Positions 47,697-56,536 of a stretch of 64,000 nt of DNA are shown piece by piece. Position 1 is the first letter of the stretch. Each line of letters begins with the position of its first letter. The DNA lies in NCBI RefSeq assembly GCF_007997085.1, contig NZ_VORR01000013.1:1-64000 (forward strand). The letters are read 5' to 3'. Below the pieces are notes generated by a model that worked only from the letters and a program-made list of their open reading frames with translations, searched no databases and was not told the DNA's origin. The DNA comes from Polaribacter sp. IC066 (lineage in GTDB: Bacteria > Bacteroidota > Bacteroidia > Flavobacteriales > Flavobacteriaceae). The position numbers and the translations under genes were made by a program.

Positions 47697-47999
47697 ATAG
47701 AACGCTGTAAAACGTTAGATAAAAACGCGCAATTGCAACTGTATATTACATAGCAATGTATAATTCGGCATATCGTATTTTAAAAGACAGTTTTGAAGCC
47801 GAAGATATAATGCAAGAAGCTTTTTTTAACAGCTGTCACAAAAATGCATACATATAAAGACGAAGTTACTTTTGGCGCTTGATTAAAACGAATTGTAATT
47901 AATAAGAGTTTAACGCAACTAAAAAAAAACAGTCGCTACCAAGAAGTTAAAATGGAAGTTATTCTGAATGATGTAGATGAAAGTGAGTCTTTAAATTAA
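47697..47999 (+). pseudogene. ECF sigma factor remnant
   Basis: Three successive frames give the pieces IERCKTLDKNAQLQLY, then AMYNSAYRILKDSFEAEDI followed by MQEAF, then YKDEVTFGA-stop-LKRIVINKSL with QLKKNSRYQEVKMEV. Together they rebuild sigma-70 region 2 of a flavobacterial ECF factor (A-E-D-[IV]-[ML]-Q-E is the signature). There are two frameshifts and a TGA where Trp is expected. Region 4 is missing, so it is dead. No anti-sigma gene is adjacent. Confidence 0.8.
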
Positions 48000-48218
48000 T
48001 AAGGTATTCCAAAAAACTTATAAAGCTTTAAAGAAAAAAATAGTTATTTTAGAGAAATTAAAGTATTTCATATGTTTTCTTTTCCTTTAGTTCTTCTTTA
48101 AACCTTCTTTAAATAAAAGCAACGAAACACTATCTTATTTTTTTTCGTTTTGCCTCTTTAATTTTTTTGGTCTTGTTTCTTTTCCCTTAACTTGTTTTTC
48201 TCTCTCTCATCAAAGAAC
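48000..48218. other. Gap after the sigma remnant
   Basis: AT-rich, with T runs near 48140-48200 that could serve as a minus-strand leader or a plus-strand terminator, but no stem was found. No gene. Confidence 0.35.
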
Positions 48219-49394
48219 CTAGTAATTGCGATACTGACTTGTTGCTTCGAAAACATGTTCTAAAATACGTTGATCCTTGTCTTCAAAAACCAAGTTTTTA
48301 CGTTTCATAACCACAGTTGCAACTTCAAAAACTTTGTTTGTTTTATATTCTGTAAAACCAGCTGGGCCACCCCAACTAAAAGACGGAATAAAATTTCTTG
48401 GAAATCCGCTTCCATAAATGTTAGCAGAAACACCAATTACTGTTCCTGTATTAAACATGGTATTGATGCCACATTTAGAGTGATCGCCCATCATTAAACC
48501 ACAAAACTGTAAACCTGTTTTGGCAAAACGACCTGTTTCATAATCCCATAATTTAACTTCGGCATAATTATTTTTTAGATTAGAATTATTTGTATCGGCC
48601 CCTAAATTACACCATTCTCCTAAAACAGAATTCCCTAAATAACCGTCATGCCCTTTGCTTGTAAACCCGAATAAGACAGAATTATTTACCTCACCAGAAA
48701 CTTTACAATAAGGCCCCATTGTGGTTCCTCCGTAAATTTTTGCACCCATTTTTAAAACTGCATGATCACACATGGCAAAAGGTCCTTTCACAGAACTATT
48801 TTCCATTATAACGGCATCTTTACCAATATAAATAGGTCCATCAGAAGCATTTAAAGTAGCAAAAGTTATTTCTGCACCTTCTTCTATAAAAATATTTTCT
48901 TTGTTAATATATCTCGTTCCTTCAGGAATTGGTTGCGATGTTCTACCCTCTGTAACCAAATCAAAATCTTGCTGAATGGCTTCGTAATTTAAAGAGAAAA
49001 TATCCCAAGTATTATTTATTTTAAGAAGATTGTCCTCAAACTCAATATGTGTATAATCTTCAAAGTTTACTTCTTCTTGGGTATCTGTTGTAAAAAAAGC
49101 AATGACATCATCACCCTTAAAAATAGCTTCATTTTCAGATAAGTTTTTTACTTTTTCTACCAAACTTTTAGTCGGACAAAAAGAGCCATTTATCAATATA
49201 TTTTCTGCCATTTCAACCATCGGATACTTTTCTTCTAAATATTCTTCGGTAATAGTTGTTGTGGTCAAACTTAAATGTTTTTCCCATTTTTCTCTAATGG
49301 TTAAAATACCTATTCTAATATCTGCAACAGGTCTTGTATAGGTAAAAGGTAATAGCGAATTTCTAACATCGCCATCAAAAAGGATATAATTCAT
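48219..49394 (-). CDS. GlmU-like sugar-nucleotidyltransferase family protein
   Basis: 391 residues. It opens MNYILFDGDVRNSLLPFTYTRPVADIR, the signature of the Bacteroidota GlmU-family protein, whose N-terminal domain is a degenerate nucleotidyltransferase without the GxGTRM loop. The C-terminal half (about 185-350) is a left-handed beta-helix (PIYIGKDAVIMENSSVKGPF, NTMFNTGTVIGVSANIYG). It probably transfers or binds an acyl or nucleotidyl group on a sugar; the reaction is not settled. Confidence 0.88.
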   Translation of the reverse strand: MNYILFDGDVRNSLLPFTYTRPVADIRIGILTIREKWEKHLSLTTTTITEEYLEEKYPMVEMAENILINGSFCPTKSLVEKVKNLSENEAIFKGDDVIAFFTTDTQEEVNFEDYTHIEFEDNLLKINNTWDIFSLNYEAIQQDFDLVTEGRTSQPIPEGTRYINKENIFIEEGAEITFATLNASDGPIYIGKDAVIMENSSVKGPFAMCDHAVLKMGAKIYGGTTMGPYCKVSGEVNNSVLFGFTSKGHDGYLGNSVLGEWCNLGADTNNSNLKNNYAEVKLWDYETGRFAKTGLQFCGLMMGDHSKCGINTMFNTGTVIGVSANIYGSGFPRNFIPSFSWGGPAGFTEYKTNKVFEVATVVMKRKNLVFEDKDQRILEHVFEATSQYRNY

Positions 49395-49635
49395 AAAAAA
49401 ACTTTAGGCAAATATAAATCTTTGCCATTTTTAATTGGTATTTTTTATAAAAAATTACAATTAAAAAAAACAAAGACTTATTTTTAGGTGGTACTCAAAA
49501 TCAAAAAGCTGTTTAAATTTAAATAATTGCCTGTTCAAACAATTAATGCTACTGCTACATTACACCTAGAAAATTTTGCTGAAATTTTATTGAGTAAGCC
49601 AGCCATAGAAAATTTTAGTTAAAGTTGTACCTTGC
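49395..49635. other. Gap with a short coding-like remnant
   Basis: On the plus strand 49527-49622 reads LPVQTINATATLHLENFAE and ILLSKPAIENFS, protein-like but without a start. I could not name it. No promoter was seen. Confidence 0.25.
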
Positions 49636-50031
49636 TTAAACCCAATGTACGTTTAGGTTTTCTAATGCAGCATTTAATTGAACTAGCGATTTGGTCTCGA
49701 TAACATGTGTATCAATAGTTAGTTTTTTTTTATCAGTTTTAATAATATACTTACCAGCATATTTTTCTATCTGCTTAATTTTAGACAGATTTACTTGCCT
49801 ACCAAACAAACTGTTATTCTTTATAACCTTCTTATTAATCGTTAAATATTTAGTGTGTTTTAAGTAAAAATATTTTGACACGAACATGATAGGTGCTAAA
49901 ATAGCAAAAACAGTATACCACTGATTTTGTTGCTCCTTTAATGTTATAAATCCTGTTATTACAAAAAATAAACTGTACAATAAGTGCGTGTTTAAATGTC
50001 TTTTTTTATAGGGTACTTTCATCTTTTTCAT
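49636..50031 (-). CDS. Hypothetical membrane protein, PH-like
   Basis: 131 residues with two transmembrane helices (about 15-30 and 38-55) followed by a cytoplasmic strand-rich part (YLTINKKVIKNNSLFGRQVNLSKIKQIE) that has the look of a bacterial PH domain. A start four residues in (50022) is possible. It follows the secreted copper-like gene on the same strand by 37 bases; a shared transcript is likely. Function unknown. Confidence 0.6.
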   Translation of the reverse strand: MKKMKVPYKKRHLNTHLLYSLFFVITGFITLKEQQNQWYTVFAILAPIMFVSKYFYLKHTKYLTINKKVIKNNSLFGRQVNLSKIKQIEKYAGKYIIKTDKKKLTIDTHVIETKSLVQLNAALENLNVHWV

Positions 50032-50068
50032 CTTTAAAAGTTATAAATACCCTAAATTTACAATATTA

Positions 50069-50692
50069 TTAGATTTTTACAAAACGTTTTGTCATAGAAT
50101 TCTCGCCATTTAAAGATGTAATTCTTACTATATAAACGCCGTTATTTAAGTTTGAAACCATTACTGAAGTATCATTTTTTGAAATTTGCTTCGTTAACAC
50201 TTCTTTACCCAATAGATTAAAAACTTTAATATTTAGCTTTTCAGTATTTTGAATTTGAAAGTCTATAGTAAGTTTTGAATCCGTTGGATTAGGGTACATC
50301 GAGATAGTTCCTAGAGCATCAAAAGAGGCAATACTTAAAGTTCCTTCTGCAACGACAGTAATTGTTCCGAACATATTGGTTCTGTGAGGAGAGCAAATGT
50401 AATCATTCGTTCCGACCTGCGTAAAGGTTTTAGAAAAAGTACCTCCTTGAGTAAAAAATGAGCTTTCAAAGCTCTCTTTGGCTGTTGACGTGCTCTGCAC
50501 GTTATGGCTACCTCCAGAATACCAATTCCAGATAACAGTGTCGCCAACCTCTATGGTTCTACTAGACTTGGTGTTACCGGTTGCAGATGGGGTAGAATTA
50601 AAACTCCAATCAATCGTAACGGTGTTTACGGTTTGCGCTGCAATACTTGTTGCAAGCATTAAAAGGCATAGAAAAAGTAATTTTTTAATCAT
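50069..50692 (-). CDS. Secreted cupredoxin-like protein with T9SS sorting tail
   Basis: 207 residues: signal peptide (1-20, cut after AA-Q), a plastocyanin/azurin-like domain (about 22-115) and a type IX secretion type-A sorting domain (about 130-207; SMYPNPTDSKLTI, KVFNLLGKEV, LNNGVYIVRI). The type-1 copper ligands are all visible: His63 in GGSHNV, Cys100, His103 and Met107 in YICSPHRTNMFG. It is probably an exported blue-copper electron carrier or copper-binding surface protein. The redox partner is unknown. Confidence 0.88.
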   Translation of the reverse strand: MIKKLLFLCLLMLATSIAAQTVNTVTIDWSFNSTPSATGNTKSSRTIEVGDTVIWNWYSGGSHNVQSTSTAKESFESSFFTQGGTFSKTFTQVGTNDYICSPHRTNMFGTITVVAEGTLSIASFDALGTISMYPNPTDSKLTIDFQIQNTEKLNIKVFNLLGKEVLTKQISKNDTSVMVSNLNNGVYIVRITSLNGENSMTKRFVKI

Positions 50693-50891
50693 AATTTAAA
50701 GTTTTTAACGTGTTAATTTTATTTTATAGTTCAAGAAATACTGTTCTCAAGAACATCACAAATAAATTAAAAACAAGGCTTTGACCCAATAATAAAAAGC
50801 TAAAAGGGAAAAAAAGCACCTAAAAGGGAAGAACTTCACTTGAATTTTTTACTTTTTTTAATGAAATAGAACATCAAGTACGAAAGAATTG

Positions 50892-50899
50892 TATTTTTG
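50892..50899 (+). promoter_or_regulatory. -7 box of the thioesterase gene, adjacent to the ATG
   Basis: TATTTTTG ends 5 bases before the ATG at 50905, so a transcript from it would be leaderless or nearly so. No -33 TTG was found. Confidence 0.35.
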
Positions 50900-50904
50900 A
50901 TTTT

Positions 50905-51468
50905 ATGACAAAGATTAAAAAAGACTTTAAAGAAATTAGTGAATCTCAAGTTACCATTATGCAATTGATGTTACCCTCACACTCTAACTTTAGTGGAAAA
51001 ATACATGGAGGACATATTTTAAATTTGATGGATCAAATTGCCTTTGCCTGTGCGTCTAAACATTCGGGTAATTACTGCGTAACAGCTTCTGTAAATAAGG
51101 TAGATTTTTTAAACCCTATTGAAGTGGGCGAATTAGTGACCTTAAAAGCCTCTATAAATTTTACTGGAAGAACTTCTATGGTAGTTGGTTTGCGCGTTAT
51201 TTCAGAAAATATTAGAACGGGTGCAACAAAACATTGCAACTCTTCTTATTTTACGATGGTCGCTAAAGATGATAACGGAAAAAGCACTCCTATTCCTGGT
51301 ATTATTCTAACTTCTAAACAAGAAATAAGACGTTTTGCTAGAAGTATTATTAGGCAACAAGAGGGTAAAAATAGAACTTCTCGTTTTCATAGCAAAGTTT
51401 TTAAAGTTGATGACTATTTACATCTTTTTGAAAGCAGTAATTCTAGAATTGAGCTAGATGAAAAATAG
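50905..51468 (+). CDS. Acyl-CoA thioesterase (hotdog fold)
   Basis: 187 residues. The hotdog motif SNFSGKIHGGHILNLMDQIAFACASKHS (about 32-58) and the catalytic-site context of YciA/BFIT-type enzymes are clear. The C-terminal 50 residues (ICRFA-like RRFARSIIRQQEGKNRTSRF) are extra and basic. It hydrolyses acyl-CoA; the chain length is unknown. A mutated copy of its last 54 coding bases recurs at 52797-52850. Confidence 0.9.
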   Translation: MTKIKKDFKEISESQVTIMQLMLPSHSNFSGKIHGGHILNLMDQIAFACASKHSGNYCVTASVNKVDFLNPIEVGELVTLKASINFTGRTSMVVGLRVISENIRTGATKHCNSSYFTMVAKDDNGKSTPIPGIILTSKQEIRRFARSIIRQQEGKNRTSRFHSKVFKVDDYLHLFESSNSRIELDEK

Positions 51469-51562
51469 GCTTTTTCTTTTTGATTTTTGAATTGAATCAA
51501 AACAACTAAACTAAAAATATAGGAAGTTAAGAATCTTGAAATAGAATAACACGCCATAAAAG

Positions 51563-52708
51563 ATAAAAAAAATACTACTACTATTCTTAATTTTATGGAT
51601 AAACAACGTCTGTAGCCAAAATAGATTAAGCAGAATTGTAGTTGATTCAGACACTAAAAATCCTATCGAATATGTCGATATTTACAACAGCACTAATTTT
51701 ACGTCTACCAATTCTGAAGGCAAGTCTTTATTCACTTCAGAACAAGACGCTATACATATAAGATTACTTGGTTATACACCAATAGCTACCACTTTTAAAA
51801 ACATAAAAAATGACACTATATTTTTAGAAAATAAGTTTGAACTATTAGACGAAATTATTTTAGGAAACTCTAATTCACTATCTGCTATTTATAAAGAATT
51901 CCCAAATAATTATCCGCTTAAACCGTATTCTGAATCCTTTTTTTTAAGATGTTTTTTAAAAAAAGATGGCGCATTTTTAAAATTGCAAGATTTAAACGGG
52001 TTGGTAAAAAGAAAGACGCTTTTTGATTCTTCAAAAAAATCAATGCCCAAAAAGAACTACAAGGTAGAAATTTTACAAATGCGCAAAGCTGGTATTAAAG
52101 AAAAAGGAATCTATTTTAAAATGTTTAGTTTCAAGGAAATTTTAAACTTAACTAGTTCCCTTATAATCGATCCTAAATTATACAACTTCAAAGAAAAATT
52201 CTCTGATAATAATGAGTGTACCAAATATCATTTTTTACCAAAACCAGACCAAAAAACGAAAATACAAGGATCTTATTTAATCAATAATAAAGATAAGGCG
52301 ATTATAGAGTTTACATCAAACCATCGTATCAAAAGTCCGTTTACCGAAGTCCAAGAAATTAAATTTAGAACAACTTCTTTTGAATATTTAGTTTCCTTTA
52401 AAAAGGATACCCTTGATGACCTGTATTATGTAGACAAATCAAAAAAAATAGCGCAAGTAGAAGTTATTACAGACAATAAAGGTAGTCTTTATGATTTAGA
52501 ATACTCTTAGATTACGTTGGGCAAAACCAACAATAAGATAGATAAAAATGTTTCCATTAAAAAAGACATTTTCAAGTTAAAAAAGCCTTTTTATAAAGAC
52601 TTTTGGTACAAGCAAGAAGATTTGCTATTAACCCAGGAAATGAAAGAGTTTCTAGAAAATTTAGAAAACTCACAAAAGGAATTTAAAACCATCACGAACA
52701 TCAAATAA
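51563..52708 (+). pseudogene. Carboxypeptidase-regulatory-domain protein, disabled
   Basis: One 381-codon frame with two lesions. Where ATG is expected it has ATA (51563), followed by a good signal peptide (KKILLLFLILWINNVCSQ). An in-frame TAG stands at 52508-52510. After the signal come RIVVDSDTKNPIEYVDIYN and GKSLFTSE (a CarboxypepD_reg-like beta-sandwich, residues 20-95) and a long C-terminal part as in DUF5686-like flavobacterial outer-membrane proteins. Shorter frames from TTG codons at 51983 and 52517 are its pieces. It lies between the thioesterase gene and a copy of that gene's tail. Confidence 0.7.
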
Positions 52709-52992
52709 GAAAATATAATTACCTAAATTATTTTTTTTACACCGTTATAAAAAGACAGCCATTAAAAATTTAATGATTTTACGTACATTTTTTTATGTTG
52801 ATAGTTATTTGCTCCTTTTTGAAAGTAGTAACTCTAAAATTAATCTAGCTTACTTTAAAAAAAGGGTTCATATTTTAATTATAAAAACTTTAACGTCCAA
52901 AATATTGATCTAAAATACCTGCAATAAACTTTATTTAGTAGTAAACCAAGGTGGCAACTGTAAAACTGTAATTTTAAAAAACCACAATAAAA
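52709..52992. other. Gap containing a duplicated thioesterase tail
   Basis: 52797-52850 matches 51406-51459 at about 42 of 54 positions and still reads VDSYLLLFESSNSKI in one frame. The rest is AT-rich and without a gene. Confidence 0.5.
52797..52850 (+). repeat. Degraded copy of the thioesterase 3' end
   Basis: Direct repeat of 51406-51459, about 78 percent identical by eye. Many differences are transitions at third positions, so the copy was probably under protein-level selection before decaying. Confidence 0.55.
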
Positions 52993-53454
52993 ATAATTAA
53001 AGGACTCTTCGAAACACATTTATTTCTTGAAAATATTGAACGTTCTGTGAATTTTTATGATATTCCTCTTGAATTACAGCAATACCGTTTCTGCCCAAAG
53101 CGCCGTCTTGCCTTTCTCTGGATTGGGGAGAAATAACAGTCTATACTCGGATTATGGGAAAAGCCAAAAGATGAAATTAATATTCGTCATTTTGATTTTG
53201 CCTGTGAGCCCTATTAAATTTTAAATGAATCGATAAATTATCTAAAAAAAAGAAATCTACATTTCTGTAATTTTTTAAGTGACGAAACTGAAAGCCCCAT
53301 GGTCTTTGCTTGGATGCCCGAAATTGCAATCTATTTTACAGATCCAGTCGGGCATTATCCCGATTTTATCGGTATGTTAAATTTACAATTTAAACCTGAA
53401 AACGGAGTGATTTCTTATGAAAAATGGAAAGAATTAGAAATTAAAGAAGCATAA
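52993..53454 (+). pseudogene. VOC (glyoxalase/bleomycin-resistance) protein, disabled
   Basis: A single 153-codon frame, free of frameshifts, reads IIKGLFETHLFLENIERSVNFY, then FLWIGEK-stop-QSILGLWEKPKDE, HFDFACEPY-stop-ILNESINYLKKRN, MVFAWMPEIAIYFTDPVGH and FIGMLN. These are the hallmarks of a two-module VOC protein. ATA (52993) stands in place of ATG, and TAA occurs at 53134-53136 and 53215-53217. It cannot be expressed without two readthrough events. Confidence 0.8.
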
Positions 53455-53604
53455 AAAGCCATACAACACGGCATAAAATTAATTGTTGATTTTACCCTGT
53501 TTACAAAAACACAAATATACTTTCTAACAATGTTCTTGGTAATAATATTCTAAAGAAACCTCGAAACTAATCTTATTTATAATTTTAAGAAAACTTTTTA
53601 AAAG

Positions 53605-54576
53605 CTAATATTCCAAACCAATAACTCTTCTAACCTCATCTAAAGTTGCTATTAAATTTTCAGAAAACTCAAAGGTCATCACATCACTTTGTTTTTTGCC
53701 ATCTTTAATAAGCTGACTAAAATGTTCGGCTTCAAAACTGTAACCAATTGTTGTTACTTTTAAATCAATAACTTCCTCTTTGTGATCTTTTATAACTGAT
53801 ATGCTTGCAGGTTCTTGAAAGCGACTATGCAATTTCACAACAGCATCTTCAAAGGTAAAAATTGCTTCTGTTGGTGTTTCTTCTAATAACGTACTTTTTA
53901 AATGCGCTTTTGCATCGTCATATTCAAAAATCATTGCGCAACTAGCGTCTGCTCCGTTTTCAAAAAAAGTAGCTTTTGCTTCCATATTGTTTGGTTTCCC
54001 TAATGTTGCTAAAGCTGCAAAAATTGGGTAAATTCCGATATCTAATAAGCTACCACCACCAACTTCTTTTTTAAATACTCTACTTTTAGTATTGTAAGGC
54101 GTAAAAAAACCAAAATCGGCTTCTAATTTTTTTAATTTTCCGTATTTTTCGCTTTTCACAATCTCTAGAACAACATTAAAATGAGGTAGAAAATACGTCC
54201 ATAAAGCCTCCATTAGTAACGTATCATTTTCTTTTGCCACGGAAATCATTTCTGCTACTTCTTGCGCATTCATTGCAAAAGGTTTCTCGCATAAAACGGC
54301 TTTTTTATGTTGCAAACATAGTATGGAGTGTTCTTTATGAAAACTATGTGGCGTTGCTATATAAATGGCATCTACTTCAGAATCTTTTATTAATGCTTCG
54401 TAAGAATCATACGCTTTTTTGGCATGGTGTTTTTCTGCAAATTTATTGGCATTTTCTTGACTTCTAGACGCCACTGCAAACAATGCTGCATTTTCTAAAG
54501 TTGCTAAATCTGTAGCAAATTTATCAGCAATTTTTCCGAGGCCAATAATACCCCATTTTATGGTTTTATTTTTCAT
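53605..54576 (-). CDS. Gfo/Idh/MocA family oxidoreductase
   Basis: From the ATG at 54576 it has 323 residues beginning MKNKTIKWGIIGLGKIADKF. The Rossmann N-domain has GLGKIA and the EKPFAMN signature with the catalytic-site Lys at about 95; the C-domain holds GGGSLLDIGIYPIF (about 175-188) as in trans-dihydrodiol or xylose dehydrogenase-like members. An upstream in-frame ATG at 54651 adds an unconserved 25-residue tail. The sugar substrate is unknown. Confidence 0.9.
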   Translation of the reverse strand: MKNKTIKWGIIGLGKIADKFATDLATLENAALFAVASRSQENANKFAEKHHAKKAYDSYEALIKDSEVDAIYIATPHSFHKEHSILCLQHKKAVLCEKPFAMNAQEVAEMISVAKENDTLLMEALWTYFLPHFNVVLEIVKSEKYGKLKKLEADFGFFTPYNTKSRVFKKEVGGGSLLDIGIYPIFAALATLGKPNNMEAKATFFENGADASCAMIFEYDDAKAHLKSTLLEETPTEAIFTFEDAVVKLHSRFQEPASISVIKDHKEEVIDLKVTTIGYSFEAEHFSQLIKDGKKQSDVMTFEFSENLIATLDEVRRVIGLEY

Positions 54577-54699
54577 TTTTAATATTTTTATTACACAAAC
54601 TAAAGCCTGTGTCAATTCATACATTATCATATGAGATTTTTGGATTGGCAATGCATTTATTCACAGGAATAAATGCATATTTTTCATTTTCAAACCCTA

Positions 54700-56424
54700 T
54701 TAATCTGTTCCAATTGTTTCTAAATCTTCGAACTTTTCTTTTGTAGGGATAAAAGTCTGTAATATAATTGCAATTCCCATTACCAAGGCACAGCCCAATA
54801 AATTGAGCCATAAATAAGGCAACCAATCTAACATAAAAACTGTAATAATTAATATTTGTGTAATAACCGCTGCAATAAAGACCGCATTTCCTCTTACATA
54901 TTTTACAAAAAATGCTAATAAGAAAATGCCTAAAACATTTCCATAAAATATAGAACCAATAATATTGACTAACTGAATTAAATTATCGAATAAATTGGCT
55001 ACGCAGGCCACAGAAATAGCAATAATTCCCCAAGCTAACGTAAACCATTTAGATGCTGTTACAAAATGCGCATCGCTTTTTTCTCCTTTTACATTTCTTT
55101 TGTATAAATCCATCGCGGTTGTGCTTGCCAACGCATTTAATTCTGATGCGGTAGATGACATTGCTGCAGATAAAATTACCGCTAATAAAAGTCCGATTAA
55201 ACCTCTTGGTAAGTTATTTAAAATAAAATGAATAAACACATAATCTTTATCATTCGATTCTATTTTATCCAACGTGTTTTCTTCATCAATTTTATCAATA
55301 ATTATTTTTGATTTTACTTTTAAGGCTAAATCTCTTTCATTTAAATCTTGAATTTGTTGTTTTTCCTCTAACTGAAAACCATCAATAAAAAGTGCTTTTT
55401 TACTGTTTTCTATTTGGATGTGTTCTTGCTCTAATGCCTTGTATTCATTAACATACTTCGATTTTAAAACTTCTTCATTTGCGCCTGGATTAAAGTTTAA
55501 TGGTGAAGGATTGAATTGATAAAACACAAAAACCATCACCCCAATTAGCAAAATAAAAAACTGCATGGGCACTTTTAACAATCCGTTAAAAATTAACCCT
55601 AATTGACTTTCTCGAACAGATTTCCCAGACAAATACCGTTGCACTTGACTTTGATCTGTTCCGAAATAAGACAACATTAAAAACGTTCCGCCTAAAATCC
55701 CTGTCCAAACGGTATATCGATTGCTTAAATCGAAAGAGAAATCTAACACTTCCATTTTGTTGCTTGCGCCAGCAATTTCTAATGCATTTGTAAACGTAAT
55801 ATTTTCTGGAAGCTGACTCATAATCATGATAAATGCAATGAGCATTCCTACAAAAATGATAATCATTTGCTGCTTTTGTGTTACGTTTACCGCTTTTGTT
55901 CCTCCAGAAACGGTGTAAATAATCACTAAAAAACCGATAATAATATTTAAAGTTAACAAATCCCAACCTAATACTGCACTTAAAATAATTGCTGGCGCAA
56001 AAATGGTAATTCCGGCTGCCAACCCACGCTGAATTAAAAATAAAATCGCTGCTAAACTTCTGGTTTTCAGATCGAATCTTCCTTCTAAAAATTCATACGC
56101 TGTGTACACTTTTAACTTGTGATAAATAGGAATAAAAACCACACAAATAATCACCATTGCAATGGGCAATCCGAAGTAAAACTGAACAAAACCCATTCCG
56201 CTATGAAACGCCTGTCCTGGCGTTGATAAAAATGTAATTGCACTTGCCTGTGTTGCCATCACAGACAAACCGATTGTCCACCATTTAGAATCGCTTCCGC
56301 CTTTTATATAGTCGGTAACGTTCGCATTTTTTCTAGTTACGTAAGTTCCATAACCGACAATAAAAAGTAAGGTTACTGTTAAAATACTCCAATCTACAGC
56401 GTGTAATTTGCTTTCTATTTCCAT
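54700..56424 (-). CDS. Sodium:solute symporter (SSS family)
   Basis: 574 residues with about 13 transmembrane helices. The SSS features include the N-terminal helix DWSILTVTLLFIVGYG, GGSDSKWWTIGLSVMATQASAI, the Na-site region and GLLLAVILSAAMSSTASELNALAS in helix 8. A charged cytoplasmic insert occupies about 315-395. It probably imports a sugar or amino-sugar derivative (inference from nearby PIG-L and Gfo/Idh genes). A 35-residue membrane protein gene ends 4 bases before its start. Confidence 0.9.
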   Translation of the reverse strand: MEIESKLHAVDWSILTVTLLFIVGYGTYVTRKNANVTDYIKGGSDSKWWTIGLSVMATQASAITFLSTPGQAFHSGMGFVQFYFGLPIAMVIICVVFIPIYHKLKVYTAYEFLEGRFDLKTRSLAAILFLIQRGLAAGITIFAPAIILSAVLGWDLLTLNIIIGFLVIIYTVSGGTKAVNVTQKQQMIIIFVGMLIAFIMIMSQLPENITFTNALEIAGASNKMEVLDFSFDLSNRYTVWTGILGGTFLMLSYFGTDQSQVQRYLSGKSVRESQLGLIFNGLLKVPMQFFILLIGVMVFVFYQFNPSPLNFNPGANEEVLKSKYVNEYKALEQEHIQIENSKKALFIDGFQLEEKQQIQDLNERDLALKVKSKIIIDKIDEENTLDKIESNDKDYVFIHFILNNLPRGLIGLLLAVILSAAMSSTASELNALASTTAMDLYKRNVKGEKSDAHFVTASKWFTLAWGIIAISVACVANLFDNLIQLVNIIGSIFYGNVLGIFLLAFFVKYVRGNAVFIAAVITQILIITVFMLDWLPYLWLNLLGCALVMGIAIILQTFIPTKEKFEDLETIGTD

Positions 56425-56428
56425 AAAA

Positions 56429-56536
56429 TTAAACTGTAAAATAATTGGTTATAAAATAAAAAGCAATAATATACGCTATGTTAGCTACTAAAACCAGTGT
56501 ATATTCTTTTTTCCAAGTGTATTTTTGATTTTTCAT
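56429..56536 (-). CDS. Small membrane protein (35 residues) paired with the SSS symporter
   Basis: The ATG at 56536 opens MKNQKYTWKKEYTLVLVAN and IAYIIAFYFITNYFTV, then TAA at 56429-56431, only 4 bases from the symporter start. It has a positively charged N-terminus (inside) and one 19-residue transmembrane helix. The position and shape recall the small partners DUF485 and DUF4212 of other SSS permeases, but it is shorter and does not match either. It is probably an accessory subunit (inference). Confidence 0.6.
   Translation of the reverse strand: MKNQKYTWKKEYTLVLVANIAYIIAFYFITNYFTV

Noticed and set aside
49527..49622. Short plus-strand frame LPVQTINATATLHLENFAE
   Set aside because: Protein-like but without start codon or recognisable family; mentioned only within the gap entry.
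55586..55966. Minus-strand frame of 126 codons in the symporter gene, other phase
   Set aside because: Out-of-phase reading of a conserved transporter; composition rich in Tyr, Arg and Cys, not protein-like.
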